Positions 43,169-53,692 of a stretch of 64,000 nt of DNA are shown here, in pieces (the stretch's first letter is position 1; each line of letters begins with the position of its first letter). The notes beneath the pieces are model-generated. The model made no database searches. It saw only the letters and a list, made by a program, of their open reading frames with translations, and was not told where the DNA came from. This DNA is from Thiothrix nivea DSM 5205. Lineage in GTDB: Bacteria; Pseudomonadota; Gammaproteobacteria; Thiotrichales; Thiotrichaceae. Made by a program: the position numbers and the translations under genes. The stretch spans positions 1,987,693-2,051,692 of the forward strand of contig NZ_JH651384.1 of the NCBI RefSeq assembly GCF_000260135.1. Reading direction: 5' to 3'.

Positions 43169-43669
43169 CTAGAGCAACCGTAATTCCGGCGCTTTGCTTT
43201 CCAGTTGCAACAGGTAGTGTTTAGCGGCAATTCCGCCTGCGTAGCCAGCCAGCTTGCCTGATTTGGCGATCACGCGGTGGCAGGGAATGAGGATGCTGAT
43301 GGGGTTCTGACCGTTGGCAGTGCCGATAGCGCGCGCGGCCTGCGGCTGACCGAGTGCTTCAGCCTGTTGCGCGTAATTGCGCGTTTCGCCGTAGGGGATT
43401 GCTTGCAACGCCTGCCACGCGCGGCGCTGGAAATCAGAGCCTGCCGGGCGCAATGGCAGGTCGAAGACTTGCCGGGTTCCAGCGAAATATTCCTGCAATT
43501 GCACCACGGTTTGCCGGGTGAGGTGGTTGCCACCTTCCCTGATGCTGCCGAACGCGGCGAGAATTCGCGGCCAGTTGCCGGTAAACGCCAGCGCCAGCAC
43601 AGCGCTTTCGTCCGCAGCAATAGACAAGTGGCCTATTGGTGATGCCCAGATTTCAAACGTGGCGTTCAT
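43169..43669 (-). CDS. ogt: Methylated-DNA-protein-cysteine S-methyltransferase
   Basis: 166 residues from the ATG at 43669 (MNATFEIWASPIGHLSIAAD), which has AAGG upstream; a longer frame starts 57 bases earlier without support. The C-terminal domain has the helix-turn-helix-like FQRRAWQALQAIPYGETRNY and ARAIGTANGQNPISILIPCH with the methyl-accepting Cys in the PCHRV box, then GKLAGYAGGIAAK. It removes O6-alkylguanine damage by suicide transfer. Length fits Ogt, without an Ada-type N-terminal domain. It is a single gene. Confidence 0.94.
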   Translation of the reverse strand: MNATFEIWASPIGHLSIAADESAVLALAFTGNWPRILAAFGSIREGGNHLTRQTVVQLQEYFAGTRQVFDLPLRPAGSDFQRRAWQALQAIPYGETRNYAQQAEALGQPQAARAIGTANGQNPISILIPCHRVIAKSGKLAGYAGGIAAKHYLLQLESKAPELRLL

Positions 43670-43763
43670 GTGTTTTGCCTTGCAACTGTTTGTGCATGAA
43701 AACACAGTGTAGGCGATTGTCCGCAAGCTTGGAAAAAACCGTTAAAAGGGCGCAGTAGCGGCT

Positions 43764-43794
43764 AAAAAAAGCCCTGCGAACCATCAACAGGGCT
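43764..43794 (-). terminator. Rho-independent terminator of the lytic transglycosylase gene
   Basis: On the minus strand AGCCCTG pairs with CAGGGCT (43770-43776 and 43788-43794) across an 11-base loop and is followed by a run of seven T (43764-43770). It lies nine bases after the stop of the gene at 43803. Confidence 0.85.
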
Positions 43795-43802
43795 GGAGAA
43801 AA

Positions 43803-44618
43803 TTACTCAAGACCACGGAACACCGTAAATGCCTGCACCGGTTTTGCCCACCCGGAACCACGCGCTGCGGCTGGCGTCACCCGCGCATTACGCTGGAAAC
43901 CGCTGGCCTGGGCAACAGGTGCCTGTTGCAGGCGATTGTATTCGCCCATGATTCTGGACACATAAGCCTGGGTTTCCCGGTAAGGCGGAATGCCGTTGTA
44001 TTTGCGTACCGCCCCCGGCCCGGCATTGTAAGCTGCCAGCGCCAACTGCTTGTCACCATTGAACTCACGCAACATCTGCCCCAAGTATTTAACACCCCCC
44101 ATGATATTCTCATGCGGATCCCAGGCATTATTGACGCCCATCATGTCGGCAGTACCCGGCATCAACTGCATCAAGCCCATAGCTCCGGCCCTTGATTGGG
44201 CGCTTGGGTTAAAGCAGGATTCCTGTTTCATGACCGCACGTACCAGGTTTTCATCCACACCATAGCGTTGGGCGTGCATACGGATGGAATTCAGATGGGG
44301 GGCAAGCTTACGCTCCAGTTGCGCCTGGGTTTGCCCGCCACAATGAAAACGGGGGACACCACCACTGGCTGGTTGTGACCGCGAGGCTGGAGCCGGTGCA
44401 ACGGCTTTGGGCTGTTTTTGCTTCTGTGGCGCACCATATTTGGCGACCAGTTTGTATTTGTTACCCTTCTTGGGTGTGTTGGTCAACCAACGTGTGCCAT
44501 CCTTGTCGACATAGGTATAGATCGCCGCTTGCGCCGACTGACTATAAACCGCACCACCGCACAGCATCGCCACCGCCAGCAAACTTTTTGCATGATCTGG
44601 TTTGTTTGGGGTTTCCAT
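43803..44618 (-). CDS. Lytic murein transglycosylase (SLT domain)
   Basis: 271 residues from the ATG at 44618, chosen because a signal peptide follows directly (SLLAVAMLCGGAVYSQSAQA); the frame extends 25 codons upstream. After a short DUF4124-like segment (AIYTYVDKDGTRWLTNTPKK) and a linker, residues about 135-245 form the SLT lysozyme-like domain: NLVRAVMKQESCFNPSAQS with the catalytic Glu, GAMGLMQLMPGTADMMGV, and LALAAYNAGPGAVRKYNGIP. It cleaves glycan strands to 1,6-anhydro ends in the periplasm. A terminator follows at 43764-43794. Confidence 0.92.
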   Translation of the reverse strand: METPNKPDHAKSLLAVAMLCGGAVYSQSAQAAIYTYVDKDGTRWLTNTPKKGNKYKLVAKYGAPQKQKQPKAVAPAPASRSQPASGGVPRFHCGGQTQAQLERKLAPHLNSIRMHAQRYGVDENLVRAVMKQESCFNPSAQSRAGAMGLMQLMPGTADMMGVNNAWDPHENIMGGVKYLGQMLREFNGDKQLALAAYNAGPGAVRKYNGIPPYRETQAYVSRIMGEYNRLQQAPVAQASGFQRNARVTPAAARGSGWAKPVQAFTVFRGLE

Positions 44619-44873
44619 TTTTTTTACCGTTTTTTTGTTCTTATAATGACCGACTTTATAGGCGGGCACGACCTCTCGCAGATAGCGCGCCATCGTATCA
44701 AAACATGAATTAATAAAATTAATCTATAAAGACTATATCCCGGTATTTTGGGGATTGTCCAGCAGGCGGTGATGAATGGTCAGTTGATTTTTTGCCGGAC
44801 TATTCTACACTCAAAGGCAGCAATTTCCTTAAAGTTTTGCGGGTATTCATAAGGATAGTGATGCCGCATGGTG

Positions 44874-44898
44874 GGTTCGCGTACCTTGTGCGCGAACC
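44874..44898. terminator. Hairpin in the gap between the transglycosylase and apaG genes
   Basis: The 309-base gap 44619-44927 holds no gene I can support. GGTTCGCG (44874-44881) and CGCGAACC (44891-44898) form a perfect 8-bp stem. TTTT follows on the plus strand, whereas apaG upstream is on the minus strand, so its role as the apaG terminator is uncertain. Confidence 0.45.
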
Positions 44899-44927
44899 TT
44901 TTCATCCAGAAGCTACAATAGCGGTTA

Positions 44928-45308
44928 TTAATGCAGAACTCGCGGATCAGCCAGACGGAAGGGGGAAATCTCCGCATCAAAGCGTTCCCCATCATCCGCC
45001 AGCATCTGGTATGAACCATGCATGACACCCAGCGGCGTATCCAGAATGGTGCCACTGGTGTAACGGAAGCCCTCACCCGGCTGCAAATACGGTTGCTCAC
45101 CCACCACGCCTTCGCCCCGTACCTCTTGGGTGCGCCCTTCCGCATCGGAAATGATCCAGTGCCGGGTCAGTAGTTTCGCCGGAATACTGCCCTGGTTCAC
45201 GATGGTCACGGTATAGGCAAATACATAACGTGCCTGTTCCGGATCTGATTCTTTCTCAATAAACTGGGTTTCGACCGACACTTGGATATTGTAACGTTCG
45301 CCATCCAT
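44928..45308 (-). CDS. apaG: ApaG protein
   Basis: 126 residues from the ATG at 45308, picked because GGAGG lies exactly eight bases upstream; earlier ATGs overlap that site. ApaG has a fibronectin-III-like beta fold: YNIQVSVETQFIEKESDPEQ, RYVFAYTVTIVNQGSIPAKL, RHWIISDAEGRTQEVRGEGV, YTSGTILDTPLGVMHGSYQM. Its function is unsettled; a link to Ap4A metabolism and Co2+/Mg2+ tolerance comes from its usual neighbour apaH, which is not here. Length matches the family (about 125). Confidence 0.93.
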   Translation of the reverse strand: MDGERYNIQVSVETQFIEKESDPEQARYVFAYTVTIVNQGSIPAKLLTRHWIISDAEGRTQEVRGEGVVGEQPYLQPGEGFRYTSGTILDTPLGVMHGSYQMLADDGERFDAEISPFRLADPRVLH

Positions 45309-45398
45309 TTCCTGTTCCTCCATACACACACTCTGCGCCAGAACATATAGCACTTATAGCGCACATCACAATTAATTCCGACCAATGCGGGATATTTT

Positions 45399-46505
45399 CT
45401 ACAATAACACCAAATTATCGCGATGGATCAATTCCGGCGCATCCACATAGCCCAAAACCTGCTCGATTGACTTACTGGGCTGGCGTTTGATGCGGATAGC
45501 CTCTTCACTGGAATAATTCACCAAACCCTTGGCGATCAGGCGGCCATCTTCGCTAACGCAACTGACCACCTCACCCCGGTCAAACACTCCTTCCACCCTG
45601 GTCACGCCGATTGGCAACAGGCTTTTACCGGTTTTAAGGATAGCATCCGCAGCACCTGAATCCAGCCACAAGGTTCCCTTGGCAGCCAGCTGCCCGGCAA
45701 TCCACTGCTTGCGGGCGGCGAGAGGAGCGGCATCTGGCAATAACAGGGTTCCAAGCATTTCCCCGGCACGCAGCCTCTCCAGCACCAGCGGTTCACGCCC
45801 GGAAGCAATCACGGTGGCACAACCAGAACGGGAAGCGCGTTGCGCCGCCAGCACTTTGGTGCGCATCCCGCCACTGCCAATCAGGGTACCAGCACCACCG
45901 GCAAATTCCACGTAATCGGGATTATTGGCACGACCTTCATGGATCAGTTGGGCATCGGCAAATTTACGCGGATCCTTGTCGTACAGACCGGATTGGTCGG
46001 TGAGAATCACCAGCACATCCGCCTCCACCAGATTCGCCACCAGCGCCCCCAAAGTATCATTGTCTCCCAAACGGATCTCATCAAAAGCAACCGTATCATT
46101 TTCATTGATTACCGGAATGACTTTAAGTTCAATCAGGGTAGTCAGGGTGCTGCGGGCATTCAGGTAACGGCGGCGGTTGGCAAGATCATCATGGGTGAGC
46201 AGCACTTGCGCGGAGTGGAAACCGTGTTGCTGGAATACTGTTTCATAGGCATGGATCAGCCCCATTTGCCCGATAGCAGCAGCAGCCTGCTTCTCAAACA
46301 ACGCTTTGGGCTTGGTTTTCCAGCCCATGCGGCTCATGCCTTCGGCCACCGCGCCGGAAGATACCAGCACGATTTCGATGCCCTGCTGGTGCAGGCGCGC
46401 CATCTGCCCGGCCCAATCGGCCAGCGCCTCACGATCCAGCCCTTGCCCATCGCGGGTCAGCAGAGCGCTGCCAATTTTGACGACCCAACGCTGGGTCTTG
46501 GGCAT
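45399..46505 (-). CDS. proB: Glutamate 5-kinase
   Basis: 368 residues from the ATG at 46505 ([20 protein letters not shown]), the length of E. coli ProB (367). An upstream in-frame ATG at 46532 would overlap obgE. The amino-acid-kinase domain (1-255) includes [58 protein letters not shown] and [19 protein letters not shown]. The C-terminal PUA domain (about 275-368) includes [14 protein letters not shown] and [20 protein letters not shown]. It phosphorylates glutamate as the first step to proline and is usually inhibited by proline. It directly follows obgE, as in many gammaproteobacteria. Confidence 0.95.
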   Translation of the reverse strand: MPKTQRWVVKIGSALLTRDGQGLDREALADWAGQMARLHQQGIEIVLVSSGAVAEGMSRMGWKTKPKALFEKQAAAAIGQMGLIHAYETVFQQHGFHSAQVLLTHDDLANRRRYLNARSTLTTLIELKVIPVINENDTVAFDEIRLGDNDTLGALVANLVEADVLVILTDQSGLYDKDPRKFADAQLIHEGRANNPDYVEFAGGAGTLIGSGGMRTKVLAAQRASRSGCATVIASGREPLVLERLRAGEMLGTLLLPDAAPLAARKQWIAGQLAAKGTLWLDSGAADAILKTGKSLLPIGVTRVEGVFDRGEVVSCVSEDGRLIAKGLVNYSSEEAIRIKRQPSKSIEQVLGYVDAPELIHRDNLVLL

Positions 46506-46521
46506 GAATTCACTGCGGTAG

Positions 46522-48264
<1,743 letters not shown>

Positions 48265-48272
<8 letters not shown>

Positions 48273-49197
48273 GGTAAGAATCCACCCCAAACAAGGGATA
48301 CTGGGGTGATTTCGGCACATGCCTAGGCATAACCGATGATCGCGCCTGTTTTTGCATCAACGCAGGTGAAAGGTATAGCGACTCGTAAGTCGTTTCATCA
48401 CGCCCCAACAGGGTTGATTGACTGGATCGCCCTGCTTCCAACTCCACTCTGGACAGTTCCAGATAATCAGGCAGCAATTTACCAAACGTCTTATCACCCC
48501 TGCGGCCATCATAACTGACAATATAGGCAATGCCGCGATTATTCAGTTCTTCCAGCATTTCGACAAACCCAGCATGGACGATACCCGAAAGATAGCGGGA
48601 ATCCCGCTCACCACAAACCCCCTGATAAGGAGGGTCCATATACACCAAATCGTCTCCCGTTACATTCCGCAAGACTTCACTGTAATCAAGAGCGGAAAAA
48701 CGGGTTTTTCCTTTCAACAAAGCAGATACACCAAATATGTTGCCACGCATAGTCGCAGGGCGGGTTCCTTGACGACGCTTATCCGGGCTTTGGTTGAACA
48801 TACCATCTGCATTGTAACGCACAGCGCCCTTGACACAACGCGCCAGCAAATACAGAAAAAGATACGGGTCTTGCGTTTGGTTAAACGCATCCCTTACCTG
48901 ATAGTAATGATCAGCTCCATCTTTTTGATGCTGCCCATCCCAGACCTCTGCATAAGCACTAGCCACCTCATCAGGTTGTTCCACCATCAAGCGGAGCAGT
49001 TCCACCAATGGTTTGTTCAGGTCATTAATCCAGAAGGCTTCCGTCCTTTGGTAAGCCGATGCAGCAATACTGATGGCGGCGGAACCTGCAAAAGGCTCCA
49101 CCAAACAACCAATATCCTTAGGAAAGTAGCGCAGGATAGCGGCTGCCAGATTACGCTTGCTGCCTTGATATTGAACGGGGTGAGGAACGTTTTTCAT
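48265..49197 (-). CDS. Type II DNA adenine-N6 methyltransferase (D12/Dam class)
   Basis: 310 residues from the ATG at 49197 (MKNVPHPVQYQGSKRNLAAA); the open frame extends 20 codons further. The alpha-class N6-adenine methyltransferase motifs are clear: motif X QYQGSKRNLAAAILRYFP, motif I CLVEPFAGSAAISIAA, and motif IV DLVYMDPPYQGVCGERD, followed by HAGFVEMLEELNNRGIAYIV. It would protect the host from the overlapping HNH nuclease. The two genes lie between a terminator behind rpmA (49281-49304) and obgE, interrupting an ancestral operon. Confidence 0.9.
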
Positions 49198-49280
49198 TGC
49201 CTGATCATACCTTATGGACTTAGAGGCTGCATTATCCCCGCCACCCTCCATCCACAACCAAACCTCAGAACCAGATACGC

Positions 49281-49304
49281 AAAAAGCCCCGACAGGCGGG
49301 GCTT
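49281..49304 (-). terminator. Rho-independent terminator behind rpmA
   Basis: On the minus strand AGCCCCG pairs with CGGGGCT across loop CCTGT, followed by a run of T (complement of A49281-49285). It closes the rplU-rpmA transcript before the restriction-modification genes. Confidence 0.85.
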
Positions 49305-49331
49305 TCAGCTATTCGCTTGAACGGGCGCTTA

Positions 49332-49604
49332 TCAGTGGGCGCAGCCTTCAACTGGCTGGATACTGATGTACTTGCGGTTTTTCTCACCTTTTTGCTGGAA
49401 AACCACTACACCGTCTGCCTTGGCGAACAGGGTATGGTCTTTACCGATACCGACGTTTTCGCCTGCATGGAACTTGGTGCCGCGCTGACGTACCAAAATG
49501 TTGCCAGCCAGTACAAACTGACCACCAAAGCGCTTCACACCCAGTCGTTTGGATTCTGAGTCGCGACCGTTGCGGGTACTACCGCCTGCCTTTTTGTGTG
49601 CCAT
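49332..49604 (-). CDS. rpmA: 50S ribosomal protein L27
   Basis: 90 residues: [61 protein letters not shown]27 reaches the peptidyl-transferase centre with its flexible N-terminus, which here starts MAHKKAGGS without a cleaved leader. It is slightly longer than E. coli L27 (85) because of the C-terminal [11 protein letters not shown]. It follows rplU by 17 bases in the usual order. Confidence 0.97.
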   Translation of the reverse strand: MAHKKAGGSTRNGRDSESKRLGVKRFGGQFVLAGNILVRQRGTKFHAGENVGIGKDHTLFAKADGVVVFQQKGEKNRKYISIQPVEGCAH

Positions 49605-49621
49605 TGCTGTATCCCCTTACC

Positions 49622-49933
49622 TTACGCTGAAATGCCAGTGATTTCGATCTGTGTCAGGTACTGGCGGTGACCAGTACATTTCTGATGGTGCTTACGGCGG
49701 CGGAATTTCATGATCCGCACTTTTTCGCCGCGAGTCTGGGCCTTTACAGTTGCAGTCACCTTTCCGCCTGCAACGTAAGGTGCGCCGATTTGCACGGAAT
49801 CACCTTCCCCGACCATCAGGACATTATCGAAATCAATGCTTGCGCCTTCTTCCACATCCAGTTTTTCAACCAGAAGGGTATCGCCTTGAGCGACGCGGTA
49901 TTGCTTACCGCCTGTTACGATGACCGCATACAT
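49622..49933 (-). CDS. rplU: 50S ribosomal protein L21
   Basis: 103 residues from the ATG at 49933, the same length as E. coli L21; the open frame reaches 24 codons further but that part is leader. Sequence: [40 protein letters not shown], then the basic [20 protein letters not shown] that binds 23S rRNA, ending [13 protein letters not shown]. It is divergent from ispB, as in many gammaproteobacteria. Confidence 0.97.
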   Translation of the reverse strand: MYAVIVTGGKQYRVAQGDTLLVEKLDVEEGASIDFDNVLMVGEGDSVQIGAPYVAGGKVTATVKAQTRGEKVRIMKFRRRKHHQKCTGHRQYLTQIEITGISA

Positions 49934-50099
49934 GATTAACGATTCTCCAAAAAATGTCCTGTTAAAGAGCCGCAGAATTTTACCTGCACCACCCGTCAAA
50001 AGCAAACAGGAAATAAAATATTAGCGCTGTTTGAGGGTATCGCTTGACATGCAGGGGTGCTGTTCCTAGCATTCGGGACTTTCAGCACCCAGCATTATC

Positions 50100-51068
50100 A
50101 TGGATTTCAACGCAATTCGCCAACTCGCCGACGCCGACATGCAGGCTGTCAACGCGCTGATCCAGCGCCGTCTGCATTCCGAAGTCGTGCTGATCAACCA
50201 GCTCAGCCACTACATTATCGGCAGTGGCGGCAAACGCCTGCGCCCGTTGCTGGCGCTACTGGTTGCCCGCGCCTGCGGCTATCAGGGCGAAAAGCATGTG
50301 GACGTTGCTGCGATTGTGGAATTCATCCATACCGCCACCCTGCTGCACGACGATGTGGTCGACGAATCCAACATGCGCCGGGGCAAGGAAACCGCCAACA
50401 ACGTCTGGGGCAACCAGGCTGCCGTATTAGTCGGTGATTTCCTGTATTCACGTTCATTTGAAATGATGGTGGATGTCGGCAGTATGCGCGTGATGGAAAT
50501 CCTTTCCACCACCACCAACACCATTGCCGAAGGCGAAGTCCTGCAATTGCTCAACTGCCATGACCCGGATACTAGCGAAGAACGCTACATGGAGGTCATC
50601 CATTCCAAGACTGCCAAGCTGTTCGAGGCTGCCTGCCAATTAGGTGCAGTGCTGGCAGGGCTGGATACTGAACAAGAACAGGCCATGGCGCACTTCGGTA
50701 TGCACTTGGGCACGGCGTTTCAGTTGGTAGATGACGTATTGGATTACACCGCAGATGCCGAAGAAATGGGTAAAAACGTCGGCGACGACCTCGCCGAAGG
50801 CAAGCCCACCCTGCCACTGATCATTGCCATGCAGCGCAGCCCGGCAGAAACCTCGGCTATCTTACGCAAATCCATCGAAGAAGGCGGGCTGGAGCAAATC
50901 GACACCATTATGCAGGCTATCGCTGACACTAAAGCCATTGACTACACCCTGGAACGGGCGCAAGGCGAAACCGAGGCTGCCATTACCAGCCTGCAATGCC
51001 TGCCGGAAAGCGATTACCGGCAAGCACTGGAATCACTGGCCTGGTTTGCGATTAACCGCAGCCACTAA
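50100..51068 (+). CDS. ispB: Octaprenyl diphosphate synthase (long-chain trans-prenyl synthase)
   Basis: 322 residues. Both aspartate-rich motifs are present: LLHDDVVDESNMRRGKETAN and LVDDVLDYTADAEEMGKNVG, along with GGKRLRPLLALLVARACGYQ and GDDLAEGKPTLPLIIAMQR. It extends farnesyl diphosphate with isopentenyl units to make the ubiquinone or menaquinone side chain. Length matches E. coli IspB (323). Exact chain length of the product is inferred from the family. It lies divergent from rplU, the typical context. Confidence 0.94.
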   Translation: MDFNAIRQLADADMQAVNALIQRRLHSEVVLINQLSHYIIGSGGKRLRPLLALLVARACGYQGEKHVDVAAIVEFIHTATLLHDDVVDESNMRRGKETANNVWGNQAAVLVGDFLYSRSFEMMVDVGSMRVMEILSTTTNTIAEGEVLQLLNCHDPDTSEERYMEVIHSKTAKLFEAACQLGAVLAGLDTEQEQAMAHFGMHLGTAFQLVDDVLDYTADAEEMGKNVGDDLAEGKPTLPLIIAMQRSPAETSAILRKSIEEGGLEQIDTIMQAIADTKAIDYTLERAQGETEAAITSLQCLPESDYRQALESLAWFAINRSH

Positions 51069-51075
51069 TCCAGAT

Positions 51076-51657
51076 TCAAGCCAAATCAGCCGCCAGCGAA
51101 TCGCGGGTAGCTTCCGGCACTTCCAATTCATAGCTGTAATTCGGATGCTCAATCCCCATCCGCAGCGACACCCGGTCACGCGCAGCCGCCACCATATCCG
51201 GCGTCAACTCAAAGCGTAGGAAATGCACGGAAGAGGTCTTCTCATCCGTTTCCCGCTCCAAATCTTCATTGGCAATCGGGTAAACCTTGTCGAAACCATC
51301 AACCTGCACCCAGGTTTTCTTCTCGATACCGATCAGTTTCGCCAGCCACACCTTGCGTTCTTCCACATCCGGGAATTCCACCATAAAAGTCGCTTTCCAG
51401 TTGGAGCCATCCGGAATCAACGGGTTGTAGGCTTCCAACTCTTCCGCAATGCCTGCTGCCTCGAAAATCTTTTCGATACGCAGCATTTCCTGAATCTGGT
51501 ATTGCATGGTCAGGCGGTCTTCAAAATACAGCGTGGCATTCGGGCCGATATGCACCTTGCGGGCAGCCTTGTGCGCAATCACCTTCTCGCGGAAAGCTTT
51601 ACGCTCCACTGAATACTGCTCCAGACTCATCAGGTCTGCCCGTGTCAACTTATCCAT
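51076..51657 (-). CDS. DUF3501 family protein
   Basis: 193 residues, starting MDKLTRADLMSLEQYSVERK, with VHIGPNATLYFEDRLTMQYQ, IQEMLRIEKIF, LIPDGSNWKATFMVEFPDVE and FELTPDMVAAARDRVSLRMG. This is the DUF3501 pattern. No function is established; members sit next to a CCG-domain iron-sulfur protein and a rubrerythrin, as here, suggesting a part in peroxide or redox handling. It follows the Fe-S protein gene by 11 bases in one operon. Confidence 0.88.
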   Translation of the reverse strand: MDKLTRADLMSLEQYSVERKAFREKVIAHKAARKVHIGPNATLYFEDRLTMQYQIQEMLRIEKIFEAAGIAEELEAYNPLIPDGSNWKATFMVEFPDVEERKVWLAKLIGIEKKTWVQVDGFDKVYPIANEDLERETDEKTSSVHFLRFELTPDMVAAARDRVSLRMGIEHPNYSYELEVPEATRDSLAADLA

Positions 51658-51668
51658 TTCACATCCTC

Positions 51669-53012
51669 CTACAGCCCGTAAGCAATCCGCAACATCGTTA
51701 GCGGATGAGTCGGCTCTGGCGCCCCGTCATCCAGCCCGTTTTCAATCTGATGCCCCGCCATCGGGCAGTCGCTACCATAGTAATCCGGCTTACCCTGCTT
51801 GACCTTGTTGAATACCGGGCGGCAGATTTTCATCGAAATATCGTGGAACTCGCTTTTCACCGCATACGTGCCATCATGGCCGGAACAGCGTTCCAGCAAC
51901 TCCAGCTTGGTATCCGGAATCAGTTCCAGCAATTCGCGGGTCTTGTAACCAATATTCTGTACGCGCAAATGGCAGGCAGTGTGGTAGCTGACATTCCCCA
52001 ACGATTTCTTGAAGTTGGTATTCAGCTTGCTTTCCTTGTGGCGCAGCATCAGGTATTCAAACGGGTCGAAAATACGCCCCTTGACGGTTTGCACATCGGC
52101 ATCATCCGGGAACATCAACGGCAATTCCTGCTTGAACATCAGTACGCAGGACGGTACTGGCCCGACAATATCCCAACCGTCGTTGATCAGTTTCATCATG
52201 GCTGGAACATTCACATCCTTGGCCGCAGCGACCGCTTCCAAATCGCCCAGTTCCAGCTTGGGCATACCACAGCACTGTTCCTTATCCAGCAAAGTCACCG
52301 GAATACCGTTATGCTCGAATACCTTGCGTAAATCTTCGACGATATGCGGCTCGTTATAGTTGCCGTAGCAAGTGGCAAAAATGGCCACCTTGCCAGTAGT
52401 ACGCCCTGCTGCAACAGCTTTGGACTCATCCAGCACCTTGTGGCGAACCACACGGTCACGGCCCTTGTCGCTGTGGTAGGACGGAATCTTGGCGTTTGGA
52501 TGCACGCCCAGCACCTTGTCCAGTTGCGCACGGAAGGCCGGATTCTGGTTCATTTTATTGACCACATCGGCAACCACCGGAATGCCTGCCAGCTTGCCCA
52601 CCCTATCCGTTGAACTCAGCACCTTGTCGCGGAACTTGGTTTCACCCTTCTTGAACTTGACCGCCTTAGCGCGCAGCATCAGGTGCGGGAAGTCGAGATT
52701 CCACTCATGCGGCGGAATGTACGGGCACTTGGTCATGTAACACAGATCGCAGAGATAACAATGATCTACAACCTTCCAGTAATCTTCCTTCTTGACCCCA
52801 TCCACCTCCATGCTTTCAGATTCATCGACCAGATCGAACAGGGTAGGAAAAGAATTACACAGGCTGACGCAGCGGCGGCAACCATGACAGAGATCGAAGA
52901 CGCGTTCCATTTCGTGCATGACCGCATCTTCGTTATAGAAATCGGGGTTTTTCCAGTCAAGTGGGTGACGGGTAGGTGCTTCGAGGCTGCCTTCGCGTTT
53001 CGGGGTTGCCAT
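51669..53012 (-). CDS. Heterodisulfide-reductase-like (CCG domain) iron-sulfur protein
   Basis: 447 residues. A ferredoxin part (about 35-110) has two 4Fe-4S sets, CHGCRRCVSLCNSFP and CYLCDLCYMTKCPYIPP. Two CCG domains follow, with FATCYGNYNEPHIVEDLRKV...EQCCGMPKLELGD and YHTACHLRVQNIGYKTREL...CSGHDGTY. This is the GlpC/HdrD/LutA type of electron-transfer subunit. No catalytic flavoprotein is adjacent; instead it sits between a rubrerythrin and DUF3501, a recurring cluster. It probably passes electrons to the rubrerythrin, but the donor is unknown. Confidence 0.9.
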   Translation of the reverse strand: MATPKREGSLEAPTRHPLDWKNPDFYNEDAVMHEMERVFDLCHGCRRCVSLCNSFPTLFDLVDESESMEVDGVKKEDYWKVVDHCYLCDLCYMTKCPYIPPHEWNLDFPHLMLRAKAVKFKKGETKFRDKVLSSTDRVGKLAGIPVVADVVNKMNQNPAFRAQLDKVLGVHPNAKIPSYHSDKGRDRVVRHKVLDESKAVAAGRTTGKVAIFATCYGNYNEPHIVEDLRKVFEHNGIPVTLLDKEQCCGMPKLELGDLEAVAAAKDVNVPAMMKLINDGWDIVGPVPSCVLMFKQELPLMFPDDADVQTVKGRIFDPFEYLMLRHKESKLNTNFKKSLGNVSYHTACHLRVQNIGYKTRELLELIPDTKLELLERCSGHDGTYAVKSEFHDISMKICRPVFNKVKQGKPDYYGSDCPMAGHQIENGLDDGAPEPTHPLTMLRIAYGL

Positions 53013-53029
53013 CTTTGTTATTCTCCTGT

Positions 53030-53132
53030 GAAAGAAACCCCTCCCAGCCTCCCCTTATCAGGGGAGGAGCGAAGAGCCTCCGACTCTATGCCTCCCCCTT
53101 TGAAAAAGGGGGACTGAGGGGGATTTTTCTTC
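53030..53132 (+). repeat. 103-bp palindromic repeat, second copy of the polA element
   Basis: Starts GAAAGAAACCCCTCCCAGCC and contains CCTCCCCT-TATC-AGGGGAGG and CCCCCTTT-GA-AAAAGGGGG hairpins, ending GGGGGATTTTTCTTC. It matches the element in polA (13098-13196, other strand). Here it lies between the rubrerythrin stop and the Fe-S protein start, so it is transcribed within that operon on the minus strand and could affect mRNA processing. Confidence 0.8.
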
Positions 53133-53134
53133 GA

Positions 53135-53554
53135 TTAAGCGTCCAGGTTATCCAGCGCTTTCTGGAAACGGTTGGCGTGCGAACGCTCAGCCTTGGCCAG
53201 GGTTTCAAACCAGTCAGCGATTTCGTCGAAACCTTCATCGCGCGCGTCTTTCGCCATACCAGGGTACATGTCAGTGTACTCGTGGGTTTCGCCCGCGATG
53301 GAAGCTTTCAGGTTGTCGGAAGTAGCACCGATTGGCAAACCGGTTGCCGGGTCGCCGGAAGCTTCCAGATATTCCAGATGACCGTGCGCGTGACCGGTTT
53401 CACCTTCCGCAGTGGAACGGAATACAGTTGCAACGTCGTTGTAGCCTTCAACGTCAGCTTTGGCTGCGAAGTAGAGGTAGCGGCGGTTGGCTTGGGATTC
53501 ACCTGCGAAAGCATCTTTCAGATGCTGTTCTGTTTTACTTCCCTTCAGTTCCAT
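53135..53554 (-). CDS. Rubrerythrin (short form without rubredoxin domain)
   Basis: 139 residues: a four-helix ferritin-like domain only. Di-iron ligands are visible in the two ExxH-type sets: [60 protein letters not shown] and [20 protein letters not shown]. Such short rubrerythrins reduce hydrogen peroxide with electrons from a separate donor; there is no C-terminal CxxC rubredoxin domain. It is the first gene of a unit with the CCG protein and DUF3501, separated from the former by a palindromic repeat. Confidence 0.92.
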   Translation of the reverse strand: MELKGSKTEQHLKDAFAGESQANRRYLYFAAKADVEGYNDVATVFRSTAEGETGHAHGHLEYLEASGDPATGLPIGATSDNLKASIAGETHEYTDMYPGMAKDARDEGFDEIADWFETLAKAERSHANRFQKALDNLDA

Positions 53555-53692
53555 GTATGGACTCCTCGGTTGTGTGGTTGATTAAACTGTTTGGAGCATT
53601 GTACTCTAAGCAAAAGCACGACGCGCTTCCAATCGTATATTTTGAATGTTTCATTCGATTTTAACAAATGTACCATTTCTAAGGAGAGGAAA

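Noticed and set aside
48418-49320. 300-residue plus-strand frame opposite the methyltransferase
   Set aside because: The minus strand shows all methyltransferase motifs; the plus frame has none.
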